A stretch of DNA of 64,000 bases from Pascua guehoae. Lineage: Eukaryota > Basidiomycota > Tremellomycetes > Trichosporonales > Trichosporonaceae. Under the pieces are notes generated by a model. It was not told the origin of the DNA. It saw only the letters and a list, made by a program, of their open reading frames with translations, and ran no database searches. This document shows, piece by piece, positions 25,101 to 37,694 of the stretch. Numbering within the stretch: the first letter of the stretch is position 1; every line of letters begins with the position of its first letter. The stretch spans positions 1,868,513-1,932,512 of the forward strand of contig BCJX01000002.1 of NCBI GenBank assembly GCA_001600415.1, in the 5' to 3' direction. The position numbers were made by a program, and so were the translations under genes.

Positions 25101-27301
25101 CACTTCCAGTACATACTACAGGTAAGCACCACCCGTCGTAGGTCAATGCCGTATCTCATTTTCCCACCAGCATCCGATCCACTACGACCAGGCAATGTTG
25201 CATCATAGGAACCGCTCCCGGCGTCCAGCCCAACCCTATCATTAACTCTCATACTACTCTACGACGTGTCCAGACTCACCTCCCTCAACTCGGCGACGTT
25301 AGTTGGCGGACAATGACATCGATTCCAGTTACTACCCGGTGTCTCGGTGACGGCGTGCGACTCCTCGGTGTGGGAGGCAAGGTTTCGTACCGTAATCTTG
25401 GATAGCCTTATCCTCCGACACACCTGGGGAAGTAGTCTAGTCTCGACGTGGCTGGCATCCACTGACGCTGTCAGCCAACAGCGTAGTTGGCGTTCCCACA
25501 CCGATTGGCCACCGAGGGATATGCATGTAACTGACCTTTTGTTGTCTGTCAGTGATTCCAGGCTCAGGAATACCATTGACATCCCACGCTCACACGCACC
25601 GGGAGATCAAATCAGCCTAGTATACTCGCCACAGGACACGCCTCACCACAGGACACGCCCCGCGACAGGACACGCCCCTCTACGCGACCGCGACTGTCAT
25701 TCCGCGGTTCGAGTGGAACAGTAGCTTGGTTCCATCTTGTTCGACCACGGCCCATCGTCGGTTCCAAACTCACACGACCAGACCACCGCCAACAGCCACC
25801 ACTGACCCGGTTCTTGGCAGTACCCGAAACGAGGACGAGGGCGCGTCTTTGGAAATGGACGTGACATAAGGGGGTTACTCGATAGTCTGCCTCGTGTGGG
25901 GACCAACATGTAAATGTGCGTGAACAAGGAAGGACGGTCTTGCCAGCCGACAGACGACACGAGAGCTCGAGAAGTTGAGAAATCAGTCGGGCGTGACAGG
26001 TACGGCAGTCAGTCACGTTACAGAAGCCTCTGGAATCAGTACCGTACACGACTGTATCTGAACTGGGGCCCCTTCCACCGTTCAAACCACAGAGCTCTTG
26101 AATTGTTGACCCCAAGGCCATGTCCCGCCGTACCGCCGTAGAGAAAGGTTGGAAGAGCACATGCTCGCCACGGGAGCCGGCGGCATCGACCCCCGGCGTC
26201 CATCAGTGCCTGCAACAGCCGCCCGCTGACCTAAATACAGTATTGTAACCCGCTCGCCTCGCACTGTTGTCCGCCGGCCATCTATGATGCACCCGCAGCA
26301 GCTCCTCCTCTCCACCCCTCTCCACCCTCCACCCTCCACCCTCCACCCCACCTCTGCACCCACTCCACCCATGCCATGCTGCGCGCCAAGACGCCAAGGC
26401 TCGCGGCACCCAAAAGCGCAGCTGGCAGCTGGCAGCTGCGCTTTTGACCGTTGGCTCCACGGCACGCGGTATGGGTCCCGCCATGCCATCTGCCATGTGC
26501 CCATCGCACGCGTCACGACACGGCATGCCGGCAGCGGCACGGCGGCACCCACCGGCGGCCGCCCCATGTACCCCCTTGCCCGCAGCGGCCAGGTAGGACC
26601 CGACAGAGCCGAGCGATACGACCCACCCGAGCGCGGCCGTCCCTCCACATTACAAGTTATAGATGGCAACGTTAAAGAGGGTATCGAGCAGCGACAAGAG
26701 CAAGTGACATGCAGCATATGACCATGCGATGCTGGCCTTGTGCGGCACTGCGGCACTTTTACTCTACTCTAGACACTTGTGCATGCCTCGGCATCCCTGG
26801 CGCCCTGTTCCTTTTCAACCCTAGGTGGCAGCTGCGGATCGACGTCCAGTTCGCTGCCGCGTGCGGTGCGGCCTCCGCACCCCGCTACTGCAACGGCCGC
26901 AAGTCGAGCCTCGGGCGCGAATCCCATTGCTCGGCCGCTCCCGGCCGAGGCGGCAACGACAATACCCCGCCGCACCCTCCCAGCCAGACGCCAGAACCCG
27001 TGATATGGACGGCCAATTCAGATTCTGCTTCGGTGTAGCGGGGAATTCGCGAGTCCGAAGCCAAGTCGCCGAGGCCGAGCAACGCGTAACTCGGGCGTTT
27101 GTGGTGGGCTCGACTCGGGCATCTGAACTGGGCATGCTTGCATTGTTTGAGAGCTCATGCTCGTGTTTTGTTTCGTTTTGTTTCGTAGATGGTGTAGCTT
27201 ATCAAGCACGCCGCGCACAGATGCGGGTCCAGGTCTGCTCGCTTGCTGTGTACTGCGTGCGTTTCTACAGCTCGACGGTTTCTATGTTTCGACCGTTCAA
27301 T

Positions 27302-27361
27302 GGTTCAACGGTTCAACGGTTCAACGGTTCAACGGTTCAACGTTGCAACGGTTCAGCGGTT
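27302..27361. repeat. 8-bp tandem repeat GGTTCAAC
   Basis: Five clean copies of GGTTCAAC followed by degenerate ones (GTTGCAAC, GGTTCAGC). A short minisatellite in non-coding DNA. Confidence 0.85.
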
Positions 27362-27850
27362 CGACAGCTTGACACGTTCGACTTTCCGTCCGTCATTCGC
27401 TGGCTGGCTTGGTTTTCCGACCGCCGCGGCGTGATCTGACTGGCCTGACCTGACCAGACGCGACGCACCTGACGCGACCCGACCTGACCCCACCTCATGG
27501 CGGCGAGCTGCACTGCCCTGCCGCAACCCTCACGCATTTCCGAGCTGGCGTGTTCCACTGCGCGTTTGGGACCGTTTCGAGGACAGCATTCCTCGATGCG
27601 AAATGTAGCAGTGGGATCCTCCACTGGCCCGAGTTGGTCGTAAACAGCGAGGCTGCAGGTGGTAGGTAGTCGCCAGTGTGACGGAAAGTATGGACATGGA
27701 CGAGGACGTGGACGAGGCCATGGACCCGGGTGCCACATTGAGCTCTGACCCAGTATCGGCCGGCATGGCCTGGCGCCGCGCGTCATGACGCCAGCTCGCC
27801 AGTGCGCCAGTGCACAGAAACAGAAACACGCGCCCTGCAGGCCTGCAGAA

Positions 27851-27890
27851 TTCAGAAGCTCAGAAGCTCAGAAGCTCAGAAGCTCAGAAG
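27851..27890. repeat. 8-bp tandem repeat CTCAGAAG
   Basis: Five tandem copies of the unit, the first with T for C. Non-coding. Confidence 0.85.
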
Positions 27891-28778
27891 CCAGCACGCG
27901 CAACACTGGCCCGAGCGTATCCATCCGAGCTCTGTGGCGTACACTTTCCGGTCACATCTGCACACCATGGACACCATGCCCCTCGTCCGTGAAGCCGCAG
28001 CCAGTAGCCAGTGACGAGTCGCAGCCACAGCCACACGCCCCGAAATTCTCCCCCCCCCCCCCCCCCCCCCAACCCTCACCCCTCACCATCTCACCCCCCC
28101 TGCGCTCGTAATGGCGCCTGTGCCATCGGCGCCGACACGGACAACCCAACCACAACCACCCCCTCGCGCCACGGACAACCACAACCACAACCCCCCCGCG
28201 CCACCGCCACACACACGCCCCGCCCCACCTGCAACACCTCCTCGTGTAACCTGCAACCTCCACCCGCCACCGCCACCGCCCGTGCGCGAGGGCAAAGCCA
28301 CCAGGAGATAAAACCTTGGGCCCACAGTACCTTGGGTCTTCGGTCGCCGTTTCTGTCTCCCCCGAGTCCGCCTCTTCCGCCCCCGCCTCCGCCTCCGCCT
28401 CGTCCTTGTCCTTGTCCTTCCCCGACCCAGTCCCCGACTCCGACGACCCCTTGCCCAACCTCTCCCCGACCCCGAGGTCTCCGACGACCCGCCCCCGACG
28501 CCAGTCCGACGTCTCCGAGCACCCCCGGTTCCAGTGGACTTTGCGCCGCTGACGATCACCCAGCCTCCCCCCCACCCTCATACACCCCTCTGAACAGCGC
28601 CTGTAGCCCTTGCTTGGGCAGGTACAGGCACAGTGACGTCCAGGCACGGCCGCCGGCAACGGAGAAAACTACCCCCCTGGCCCAAGCCCAGCGTCCCTCG
28701 CTTGCAGCTCAACTTTCCTCAATCACCCGTGCGCACCTATGGCCAAGCGAACACGACAGGCTTCCTTGTCCAGGACAG

Positions 28779-28886
28779 CAGGACAAGCAGGACAAGCAGG
28801 ACAAGCAGGACAAGCAGGACAAGCAGGACAAGCAGGACAAGCAGGACAAGCAGGACAAGCAGGACAAGCAGGACAAGCAGGACAAG
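28779..28886. repeat. Perfect 9-bp tandem repeat, 12 copies
   Basis: Exactly twelve uninterrupted copies of CAGGACAAG (108 bases). The 9-base period keeps frames open and would read Gln-Ala-Gly or Gln-Asp-Lys, which explains several spurious overlapping frames. The perfect identity points to recent expansion. Confidence 0.93.
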
Positions 28887-30098
28887 CGACAAGAGCAATG
28901 GTGGGGGCTGTTTTCCTGCCTTGCTGCCTTGCTGTTCCCTTGCACTTACTCTCCGCGCTTCCCTTGCACTTACTCTCCGCACCGGACTGGCCCTCCCTGG
29001 CCGCACTGATCGTCGTGGAATCCAGAGAGCAGGCGGCGAGCGCCGCCCGTCGCCCTGCCAAGATGCTAGCTGCTATGCCACGCTGCTGGCACTCTGCAGC
29101 CCGCATGGGGGTCAGGCAGCCTCGGTCTAGCGAGGGTTGACTGTTCATCGCATGAAACGAGAATTAATCCCCGAGCGCATACCCGCGATCATCACCCAGA
29201 AACAGAAACCACACACTGCAACCGAGCGAGTACCGAGGCATCACCGAGGGCGTGAGTAGAATTGTGCACTCTGGGCCTCCAGTTCGCGCACACTGGGTGC
29301 TGTTCGCGCACATCGGGTACGCCGTGCCTGTCGCAACTAGAATTCGCAGTATGGTCGTCGTTGTGGCCGTGGTTGAGGCCGTCGTTGTGGCTGTTGGCTG
29401 GACTTGTGAGCGTGGTTATGACTGCCAGCGAGTGATTCCACCACGTGCTCGTTCCTCGATATCTTTCTCACGTCTTCCGTCACGACCTCGATTCTGCTCG
29501 GTTCCGTCCCGTTCCATCATACCTCGCATGGTATTTTATGAACCCCCCTTCACACTACTGGCTTTTGCGTCCGGGTTGGTTCACAGGACCAGGGACACGG
29601 CACGGCACGCGGCACGGAAAGTAGAGCCAGAGCCGTCCCAGAACTGGTTGGCTTGTTCCCGAGTCGCCCGTTTCCCACCCCCTCTCCCTCTCACTTCACA
29701 TGTCTGCTGGTCCTCTGGATATTGGGCGTTGTGATCGTCCTTTGTTCCTCTGTTCGTCCGTTCTCGTTGCTTCGTTCTGGTTCCTCCGCTCGTTCCGTTT
29801 CTCAGTTTGGGTCGACCCAGAATCCGTACGCACCGCCCATTCCTCCCGCTCGGCACGGCGTCATGTCGACTCATAGCCCACTGGATTCTGGGAGAATAAA
29901 AATACAAATCCAGAACTCTTGTACTCGACACGGCACGGGGTATGCTGCACACTCCACTGACGCCACGGGCATGCTGCTTGACATGCTCGCGCCGGCATGT
30001 TCCAGCGACCCTTTTGGTGCCACTCCACAATGGGAATCATCTCGAGTACAGCACGCTGTGCTGTACGCTGCACGTTGTACGCTCCCCTCGGCCCACTT

Positions 30099-30138
30099 CA
30101 TATGCTACCCACTCCATATGCTACCCACTCCACATGCT
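30099..30138. repeat. 16-bp tandem repeat
   Basis: Two and a half copies of CATATGCTACCCACTC. Non-coding. Confidence 0.8.
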
Positions 30139-30578
30139 GGCATCGCGTGCTGGCACTCCGAAACAGACACGTTCCCGCTCCACAGACGTGCGTTGGGTGT
30201 CCGCGGCCGCGGCAATCTGTTCCCGGGCTACCAAGTCGACACTCAGTTTGGCACCAATATGCTGGCATTGACAAACACGATCCCACTCCACATGGACACT
30301 CTAGACACATTCCCCACATGCGCTCCAGTGGACGCGCCTGCGTCAATGACACGCACCGCTGGCACGCGGCATTCCCACATCCGTCACGCTCACGGCAACA
30401 ATCCAGGCTCGCAATCGCGCGAACGGCGCTGTACAGGCACGCAGACTAGCACGTCCATATCTGTAGGCACTGCATTCCATGGATGAAACTGTGCATGACG
30501 CCCTGATGCTATCTTCCATTCGGTTCCTTGTATCCCACACCTACTGTATACTGCTTACTTGACACCCCGCTGCGCGCC

Positions 30579-33500
30579 CTAGTCAAGGGCGGCCTCGATA
30601 ATCTCCTCGACCTCCTGCTTGTGCCACGCGCCCACGCCCACCGCCGTGGTCGCGCTGGCCTTGCGGCCCGCGTACGTCGCGGGCGCGGCACCGACATCGT
30701 GCAGGATCCTGTCGATGCGGGGCTGGACAAACGACCACGCGCCCTGGTTGGCGGGCTCCTCCTGTGCCCAGATGACGGGCGTCGAGGGCGGGTAGTTTGT
30801 GAGCGCGTCCTTGAGCTCGGCGGTCGGGAAGGGCGAGAGCTCTTCGACGCGGATAAAGGCCACATTGTCGTCGCCGCGCTTGGCAGACGCCTCGCGGAGC
30901 GTGTAGTAGTGCTTGCCCGTGCACACAATGATCCGGTCCGGCGTGCCCTCGACCGGGTCGGCGATCACGGGGCGGAACTTTGTGCCCTCTGCCATGTCGG
31001 CGATGGGCGACGCGGCCGCCTGGGAACGGGATCAGTATCGGCATGTATCGGGAAGTGTCGGCGAGGTGAACCAGGCAGACTTACTGGAGAACGCAAGAGA
31101 CCCTTGGGGGAAGCAATGATCAGCGGCTTGCGGTAGTTGCGGAGCAGCTGGCGGCGCAGCAGGTGGTACAGCTGCGCCGGGGTCGAGGGAATGGCCACCT
31201 GGAGGTTGACATCATGCGGAGGGTGTGCGCCGCCGTCGTCTGTCAGCTGCAGGAAACGCTCCACCTTGCACGACGAGTGTTCCGGTCCAGCTCCCTCAAA
31301 CGCATGGGGAAGCTGCATAACGAGACCAGTCTGCTTGAGCCACTTTGCTAAAAACGTCAGCTCCAAAGGTGTATCATTGTGCACGTGAGGGTACACGTGG
31401 AGGTGCACGTGGGGGTACACGTGAGCCAGTGTCGACGCCTCGTTGCTGCCCAGAATCTGACGACAGGAACGACGCGGCCACTCGGCTTCTTTCCCCTCCA
31501 TAATGACGACGTACCTTGCGAGCCCACCAGGAAAGTGTCGATCATGCTCTGCGCGCCATTGTTAAAGTCGCCAAACTGCGCCTCCCAAATGGGGAGCAGA
31601 CGTGGGTTTGCCCAGCTCATGCCGATTTCAAAGCCGAGCACGGCCATCTCGCTCAGTGAACCTGTAATAGTCAGTCTCTTGTCACCTGATGTATGTGCGG
31701 CTACACGTGACGGTCCCTTACTCACTATTAGCGAGCTCGAGCTTCCCAGGCGCCTGGAGTGCGTCGTTGAGTGGCACGTAGCACGATTCGTCCTTCTGAT
31801 CGACAAACATTGCATGCCTGGTAGACGTCAGTATCGGAAGTGGGAATCAAGCAGCAATTTGGGATCAGGCACATACCGCTGAGAGAAGGTCCCACGTCCG
31901 ACGTCCTGACCCGAGATCCGCACATCATAGCCGTCCTCCATCAAGGTTCCAAACGCCATGGCCTCGGCGGTGGCAAAGTCAACCTTGGACTCGAGACCCT
32001 TGAGGCGCGCAGAGATGTGGCGCTTGAGCCTCGAGTGGACATTCTATAGAGTCAGCTAGAACAAAATAAACAGCCCTTTCCTTCCCACACTCACAAACGT
32101 CTCCGGGAGCGTGACACTGGCGCGGCCCACCTCGACGAGGCGCTCAGCCGGCAGGCCAGTGTCTGGGTCGGGCTGCGCCTCGTTGGACGCAGGCCACACA
32201 ATGTCCTTCCACTTGCCACCGAGCATCTCGGACGAAGGCTTGAAGCCGTCCACAGCCGCCAGGGCGTCGTTGAGCTGTCCGGCGTAGTCGGCGCGACCGG
32301 CCTTGGCATCGGCCTCGCTGAGCACGTCGTCGGCCTACTCGGTCAGCTAAACCTGAAACATTTCTCACACACGCACCAAAAGGCGCTCTTCGTACAACTC
32401 AGGCACAGACTTGCGCGAACGGATCTTTTCGTACATGAGGGCTGCGATGTCTTAGTGCGCATTCTCGGACGTGCGTTTTTGTTAGGGATGGCTTGTTTCT
32501 GTCGTACTCCTCGTACGTTTACTGTTTCCCACGGGTCGTACTCACGCTGCGTGTATCCAGGCTCATCGAGCTAGGTGTGCGTCAGTCACCACCCCCAACA
32601 GACAATTCCACCTCCACTCACCTCGTTGTGGCCCCAGCGGCGGTAGCAGATGAGGTCAATGATGACGTCCTTGCGGAACATGTTGCGGTACTGGAAGGCA
32701 ACATCGACGGCACGGACCACGGCTGGGCATTAGCAACGGCGTCATGAGCGTCAACAAATCCGTCGGGCATGTTGTGTGACCGCAACGGTAGAACGGCGTA
32801 CCCCCGCTCGTCACTTCGCTCATCGTCACAATAACCCCAACGACTTGGATGGGGGGGTTGGTGTTGCCAAAAGCTTTACCCTCAGCAGCACCTCGACCGA
32901 CGTCATCCAACGCGTCCTCGGTGTTATTTGTGGCGTTGCCAATGACACTGGTCACCTGAACTCAAACATGACGGTAGAAACGGTGCCAAGAGATCTGGTT
33001 GTAGGTCCATGACTGTTCCATGGTAGTTGACATTTGAGGTGTCCTCGATGTCACCCATGTCGTCATTGGAAGTCACCCAGGAATAAACTTGGTGTGGCGT
33101 CTTGGAACATGGTTCCAACAGGAAAGAGGGTGGCGTCCAGACACAGTAACAGCAGCCATGCTTCAAACCAAACAAGTCCCCAGAGCTCCAGGCAAGTGTC
33201 TGCCTCGCGATTCTGCACTCACCCTCTGGGTAATCGCCATTGACGTGGAGGATAGGAGCGCCGATGACCTTGCCAATGTCGGATGCATACACGCTCGAGC
33301 GGGAGAAGGTGGCTGGTGTGGTGTATCCGATGTTGTTGCTGGGTGCGTCAGTCGCGTTGTTTACCGTGAGTGTGTCGACGGCCATGGCTCAGCCGCCACG
33401 GGTCTACTCACTTGACAACAATGTGCACGGTTCCACCGCTACCGTAGTGGGGCAGGCCGCTCAAACCCAAGCTCTCGGCGACGACACCCTGTCCGCTAAA

Positions 33501-35087
33501 CGCGGCATCGCCGTGGAGCTGGACGCAGAGCACGCGGTCGCCGAGCTGACAGTCCTGCGGCGACGACTTGAGGAGGTTCATCTGCTTGGCGCGGGTAATG
33601 CCCAGCGCGACGGGGTTGACGGCCTCGAGGTGGCTGGGGTTCTGGAGGACCTCAATCTTGGTCTTGTTACCGTCATAGTCGCACTCGCGGATCGCGGCCA
33701 AGTGGCTGATCACGTCGCCCGTCGCGCCCGGCGCTGTCGCGGGGTCAAACTCGGGCGCACCCTTGACCTTTGCAAAGAGGCCCGAGAGGTTGTACCCTCC
33801 GAGAGTCGGCTCGGTGAGGAGGTTGAGGCGACCGCGGTGGGGGAGCGAGACGACCACGTCGTTGAGCCCGGCTACTGGTCAGTATGCGTCTAGGTGGCCT
33901 TCATGGTCCTGTCTACTGGGTTCTTCTTGCTCAACCCTCGACATCTTTGGTTCTCCTCCGCCTTGTTCTCCTCCCCTCTTCTCCTCCGGGATTTTCCTTC
34001 CTGTGTTACGCTCTCTACCTCTCTAGCCGCGTGCTCCTCTCCTCGCCCTCACTCTTCCCTCAACCATCCAAGGAGACAATGGGTACTCACCGCGGGCACT
34101 GAGGTCGAACAGCGTGTCGAGCGCAGGGAGCATGCTCTCGGCACCCTCACAGCCTGCCGTCAGTACATATACACCTCGTGCTGACCCAGCCGACGACGCG
34201 AGCACCGCCGCCGCCGTCGAACTCAAGCTCAAGCTCACCGTAGCGCTTGAGGTTGGGGAACTTCTTGGCCATGAAGCGGTCAAACTCTTCTGAGCGCGCG
34301 AGGAGCTCCCAGAGGCGCTTCCGCCGCTCCGGGGTGAGCGGGCCCGCGAGCTCTGGGCTCGTCGAGTGCGTCTCGACGTGGTGTGCAAACCACAGCCGCT
34401 CCCACTTGTTTGGGCAGTGCTGGAACTCGTACCCGATACGGTCGACGTACACGCCCATGAGGTGCGCGCGGATATCGCCCAGCGCCATCGACGTGTCTGT
34501 GCCCTCGCCCGCAGCCTCGCGCGACGCCGGGGACTCGGGCAGGTGCATGATGCCCTGGAGCGGGTAGTCGGTTGCGTCGTCGAGGCCGTACCGCTCTGCG
34601 TCGAGAGCCGAGACGGGACTGCGGTTAGCGACGGCTCCGGATGGCCACCAGGCAACAGGGACGGCTGGGTAACCAGGGCACTGGGTGTGGACTCACTCGC
34701 GTTCCATCAGGTCAAGCGGGTCCACCTCGCGTCGTCAGCACGCCAACGGAGAAAGCACGGCCACAGTACCTACCTTTGCAGCGCGGTGGCCGTGGCGGCG
34801 GACCATTTCGACATAACGCAGCAGTGCCGCGTTGGCATTGCGGTTAGACAACTCCTCGGCCGTGTCTAGATGTTAGCCAAGGATGACTACTGCTGCGGCT
34901 ACAACAAAACAGGCTGCGACCGACCACCAGGCCAACGGCCAGAAACAAAGGAGACACGTCTGAACGTACAGTCGGGCAGCTCGTACTTGCGGGGCACACG
35001 GTATCCAAAGCTCGCGTCGTCATGGTAGCGCCTGGCACTGACGCGCGCCAGGCCGCGACGGATGGTAGAGCGCGGAGCTCGGAACAT
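30579..35087 (-). CDS. 2-oxoadipate/2-oxoglutarate dehydrogenase E1 component, DHTKD1-type, mitochondrial
   Basis: Sixteen exons join in frame to about 932 aa: 35087-34970, 34865-34774, 34725-34697, 34618-34239, 34153-34091, 33871-33412, 33338-33223, 32722-32622, 32570-32546, 32441-32377, 32334-32095, 32043-31877, 31817-31726, 31661-31515, 31347-31085 and 31019-30579. The Arg-rich N-terminus ending ARRYHDD looks like a mitochondrial presequence. Family motifs in order are [25 protein letters not shown] (about 240), [10 protein letters not shown], the thiamine-diphosphate segment [10 protein letters not shown]...NN (about 350-382), [29 protein letters not shown] and [11 protein letters not shown]. 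Length and the lack of the long OGDH N-terminal domain favour the DHTKD1 branch (lysine/tryptophan degradation, decarboxylating 2-oxoadipate to glutaryl-CoA with E2/E3) over KGD1. Substrate preference is inferred from subfamily only. Intron 7 (32723-33222) is 500 bases, much longer than the rest. Confidence 0.93.
31382..31423. repeat. Four CACGTG palindromes at exact 12-bp spacing, inside an intron
   Basis: CACGTG begins at 31382, 31394, 31406 and 31418, inside intron 14 of the E1 gene. The intervening bases are G/T/A-rich. CACGTG is the core E-box bound by bHLH factors, so this may be an intronic regulatory array or simply a 12-bp minisatellite. Confidence 0.75.
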
Positions 35088-35785
35088 GGTCACTGGGGAG
35101 GGAGGGGGGGGGGGGTGAGCGGTGATGAGAGAAGAGTGAATGAGAAAGTGGGAGAGTGGACGGAATGGTACAACTACTGTGGACGGGGTAGCGCGGGGCC
35201 GCGGGTCCCGGTGGCGTGTGGGGATGCGGAGCTCCCGAGGCTAGACAACAGTAGCCCAGTGAGGAGAATGGAATGCTACACGTTGCAGGTCGAGAGACGC
35301 GTCCTGGCCGCTGTCACCGGGCCACCTTGGCACAATCAGCTAGCCGCCCACATCATATCAGCCCTGCCAGGCGCCATAACACGCGCGGTTGAGGGGCCCA
35401 CCAGCATGCCAGTTGGGCAGGAGGGTCCTAGTTCCGGTCGCAGGTCGGGATGTCGGGATGTCTGCTGCACTGCACGCTGCGGCTGTCGGTCATGTGCGAG
35501 CAAGCGCGCAGCAGACAGTTGAATGAGTCGACGGCAGCGGGGTCGCGCGCGATTGTGCAAAGCACCATGTGGACGGACATGGCCGGATCTTGGTCGCCGC
35601 CGGCATAGTGACGTCATTCATTCAACTGCTCACCCATTCTTTGGAATCTGCCACGTTATCAACCCCACCCAAGCTAAAACGATCGGCAGCACTAGATGAG
35701 GTGAACAGGGTACCATTCGTTCAACATCTAAACATGCATCACCATCTATAGTCCACATGCGATCTTCTCCTCCTATCCTCCTCCT
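35088..35785. other. Promoter of the E1 gene plus 3-prime end of the membrane-protein gene
   Basis: About 700 bases between two minus-strand genes. A G-run at 35107-35116 lies directly upstream of the E1 start codon. No further gene or RNA is seen. Confidence 0.5.
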
Positions 35786-37038
35786 CTAGTCCCACACGAG
35801 CTTTCCTTTGCTGTCGAGGGATGCAGTCGCGCCGCCACCAATAACCCGACCGTGCTGCTTGACCACCTTCTTTTGCTGCGAGTAGATCTCATTGATGCGT
35901 TCACTGCCGTCAGCTTCCGTCGATCGGGTCTGGTCGTGTGCAGCCTCTCAGCGCTCCGTGACTTTGCGACTCTACAACTCCGGGTCGTCGTCTGCTCTGC
36001 CCGCTCGTGCGCGCGTCCGAGCATTCCAAGGTGTACGTACCGTTCCAAGTCGCGCTTGTGCATCGCCAGGCGGCGCAGGCGGTCGGCTTCCTCGGCCGCC
36101 CGCGCGGCCTTCTTCGCCTCGGCCTTCTTTGCATTCTTCTTCTGCAGCTTGGTCATGCCGTCGTCGCTCGAGTGCGCCGACGCTGCCGACCTGCTGCCAC
36201 CGATCGACAGAGAAACCGACTCTGCAGCGTTAGTGACCTCCCGCATCTTTGGCCTCAACGCCACAGTTCTCCACCTAATCTCCCCCTCTCCTATTCCAAC
36301 CGTCCCGCCCTCTCCTATCCCCAAATGCGACGCACTCTTCTTGGCCGCAACGACATTCCACCCGTCGTCCTCGTTGCGCGTGTCGTCGCCGGTGCCTGAG
36401 TCTGATGCCGATTCAACGTAGTCGTCCTCAAACTTGGGTACCTTGACAGGAGCGGGTTGCGATGGCGCGCCGTCGTCCGCGGGCGTGATCTTCATGACAC
36501 GCGCGAGCTGAGGGGGGCGGTCGTGCTCCTCGAGCATGCTGAGCCGTTAGATGCCGCTCCTGCCGATGTTTGCAGATACTCACTCGTCGACTTTCGTCTT
36601 GCGGGGCTTGGGGACGAGCTTCTCCGCGAGCGTCTTGGGCTTTTGCTGTGCAGGCTGGGCCTTGGCAGCAGCAGCAAATGAGGGCGGCTCCTCGGCCTCA
36701 GGCGCAGACTTCAGCTCTGGGCGAGGTGCTGCGGGCTTGGCCGTCTCGGCGGCCAGTGGTGATGGTGTCGCAGGAACATTTCCCTTTGCCTTGCTCTTTC
36801 CCTTGTTCTTCTTGCCTGACCTGGGCGCGGCGTCCGACTCGACTTCACTCGCTGTCACCGACACGGGGTCATCGTGTGCGCTGGCACCGGCGCCCGCCTT
36901 GTTCTTCTTTGTCTTCTTCTTATTCTTCTTCTTTGCGGCCGTTTGTGCTCCGCCTTCCGAGTTGAGGTGCTGGTACCCGAAGGCGATGACGACGAGGAGT
37001 GCCGCTGCGACGAGTGCTTCTGTCGAGATGTAGGGCAT
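35786..37038 (-). CDS. N-terminally membrane-anchored lysine-rich protein, unknown function
   Basis: Three exons (37038-36584, 36538-36041, 35903-35786) give about 356 aa. Residues 5-22 form a hydrophobic helix (ALVAAALLVVIAFGY). A Lys-rich stretch follows (about 36-47), so it should be a single-pass protein with a cytosolic body, probably in the ER or nuclear envelope. The middle is disordered, rich in Ala/Pro/Lys/Glu. Near 210 there is a DGWNVVAAKK motif of a kind seen in other fungal membrane-anchored proteins. A Lys/Ala/Glu/Arg-rich coiled-coil-like segment follows (about 270-320), then a Gly-rich basic C-terminus ending KGKLVWD. I do not recognise a family function. Promoter sequence is shared with divergent VPS1. 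Confidence 0.75.
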
Positions 37039-37694
37039 GTGGGTTGTTAAAAGAGTGTAGAGGGTTGGACAGAGCTAGCAGCGGTGCAGAGAGATGTGCA
37101 ATGCGAGTGATGGTCAGTCACGAGTGGTGCTGCGTGGCTATTGTACTGTACCGTCTTTTGGTGGCGTCAAGTGCCCAACAAGCTACAGGAAACGAGGTGG
37201 AGGGCGGTGCGTTCAAATTGCCTCTTTTGGTAATAATGAAACCCAAGGCCCCCGTTGCCGAAGTGCCACGATGCCATCGCAGCCGAGGGTGGCCTGGGGT
37301 GGATTGGATTTGGGTGGCGTGGGCTGTGGGTGTGGGCTGCCAGCCAGCGTGTCATTGTCACGATCGCTTCTTTCAACCCCCTCTCAAACGAACACACACT
37401 CGTACTCCTCCATCCTTTTACACCCCACCCACCCCAACCTCTCTTTTCATCGTTCCATTGCCGATAATCACCCTGTTAAAGACTTAGACGAGTGACGAGA
37501 GGACAAGCAGAGCGCGAACGGATACCCTTGTGCGTCCATTCTTCCCCCGTCCTACGCGTTCCCACTCCGCTCCACGTCCACCACGCTGGTCGTGCGACGA
37601 ACGGGCCGCCCTATCTCGTCCCCCTTACACAGGCAGCAGTTGCTGACGTCCATCGCAGTTCACGACCCACCCCAATCCCAATAGACTGTTCACG
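37039..37694. promoter_or_regulatory. Bidirectional promoter region
   Basis: The membrane-protein gene starts leftward at 37038 and VPS1 starts rightward at 37695, so this 656-base interval must contain both promoters. It has a C-rich/T-rich plus strand near 37375-37470, typical of fungal core promoters. No specific binding site is assigned. Confidence 0.6.

Larger units (their letters stand above)
22106..30578. other. Gene desert with minisatellites and homopolymers
   Basis: About 8.5 kb without a gene I can support. The first few hundred bases should hold the bZIP promoter. Present are a G-run (about 22412-22431), CTCTTG repeats near 23020-23040, an A-run at 23350-23370, three GGACACGCC words at 25633-25680, a CCACCCT run near 26325, a C-run at about 28051-28070, and the tandem repeats listed separately. 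No transposase, reverse transcriptase or integrase motif could be read on either strand. Confidence 0.5.

Noticed and set aside
25250..26160. Possible degenerate LTR retroelement
   Set aside because: No paired terminal repeats, primer-binding site, or reverse transcriptase, integrase or protease motif could be read.
30579..35087. Assignment as canonical KGD1 (2-oxoglutarate dehydrogenase E1)
   Set aside because: The N-terminal extension and its helical linker typical of OGDH/KGD1 are absent, and the length of 932 aa and the motif set fit the shorter DHTKD1 branch better.
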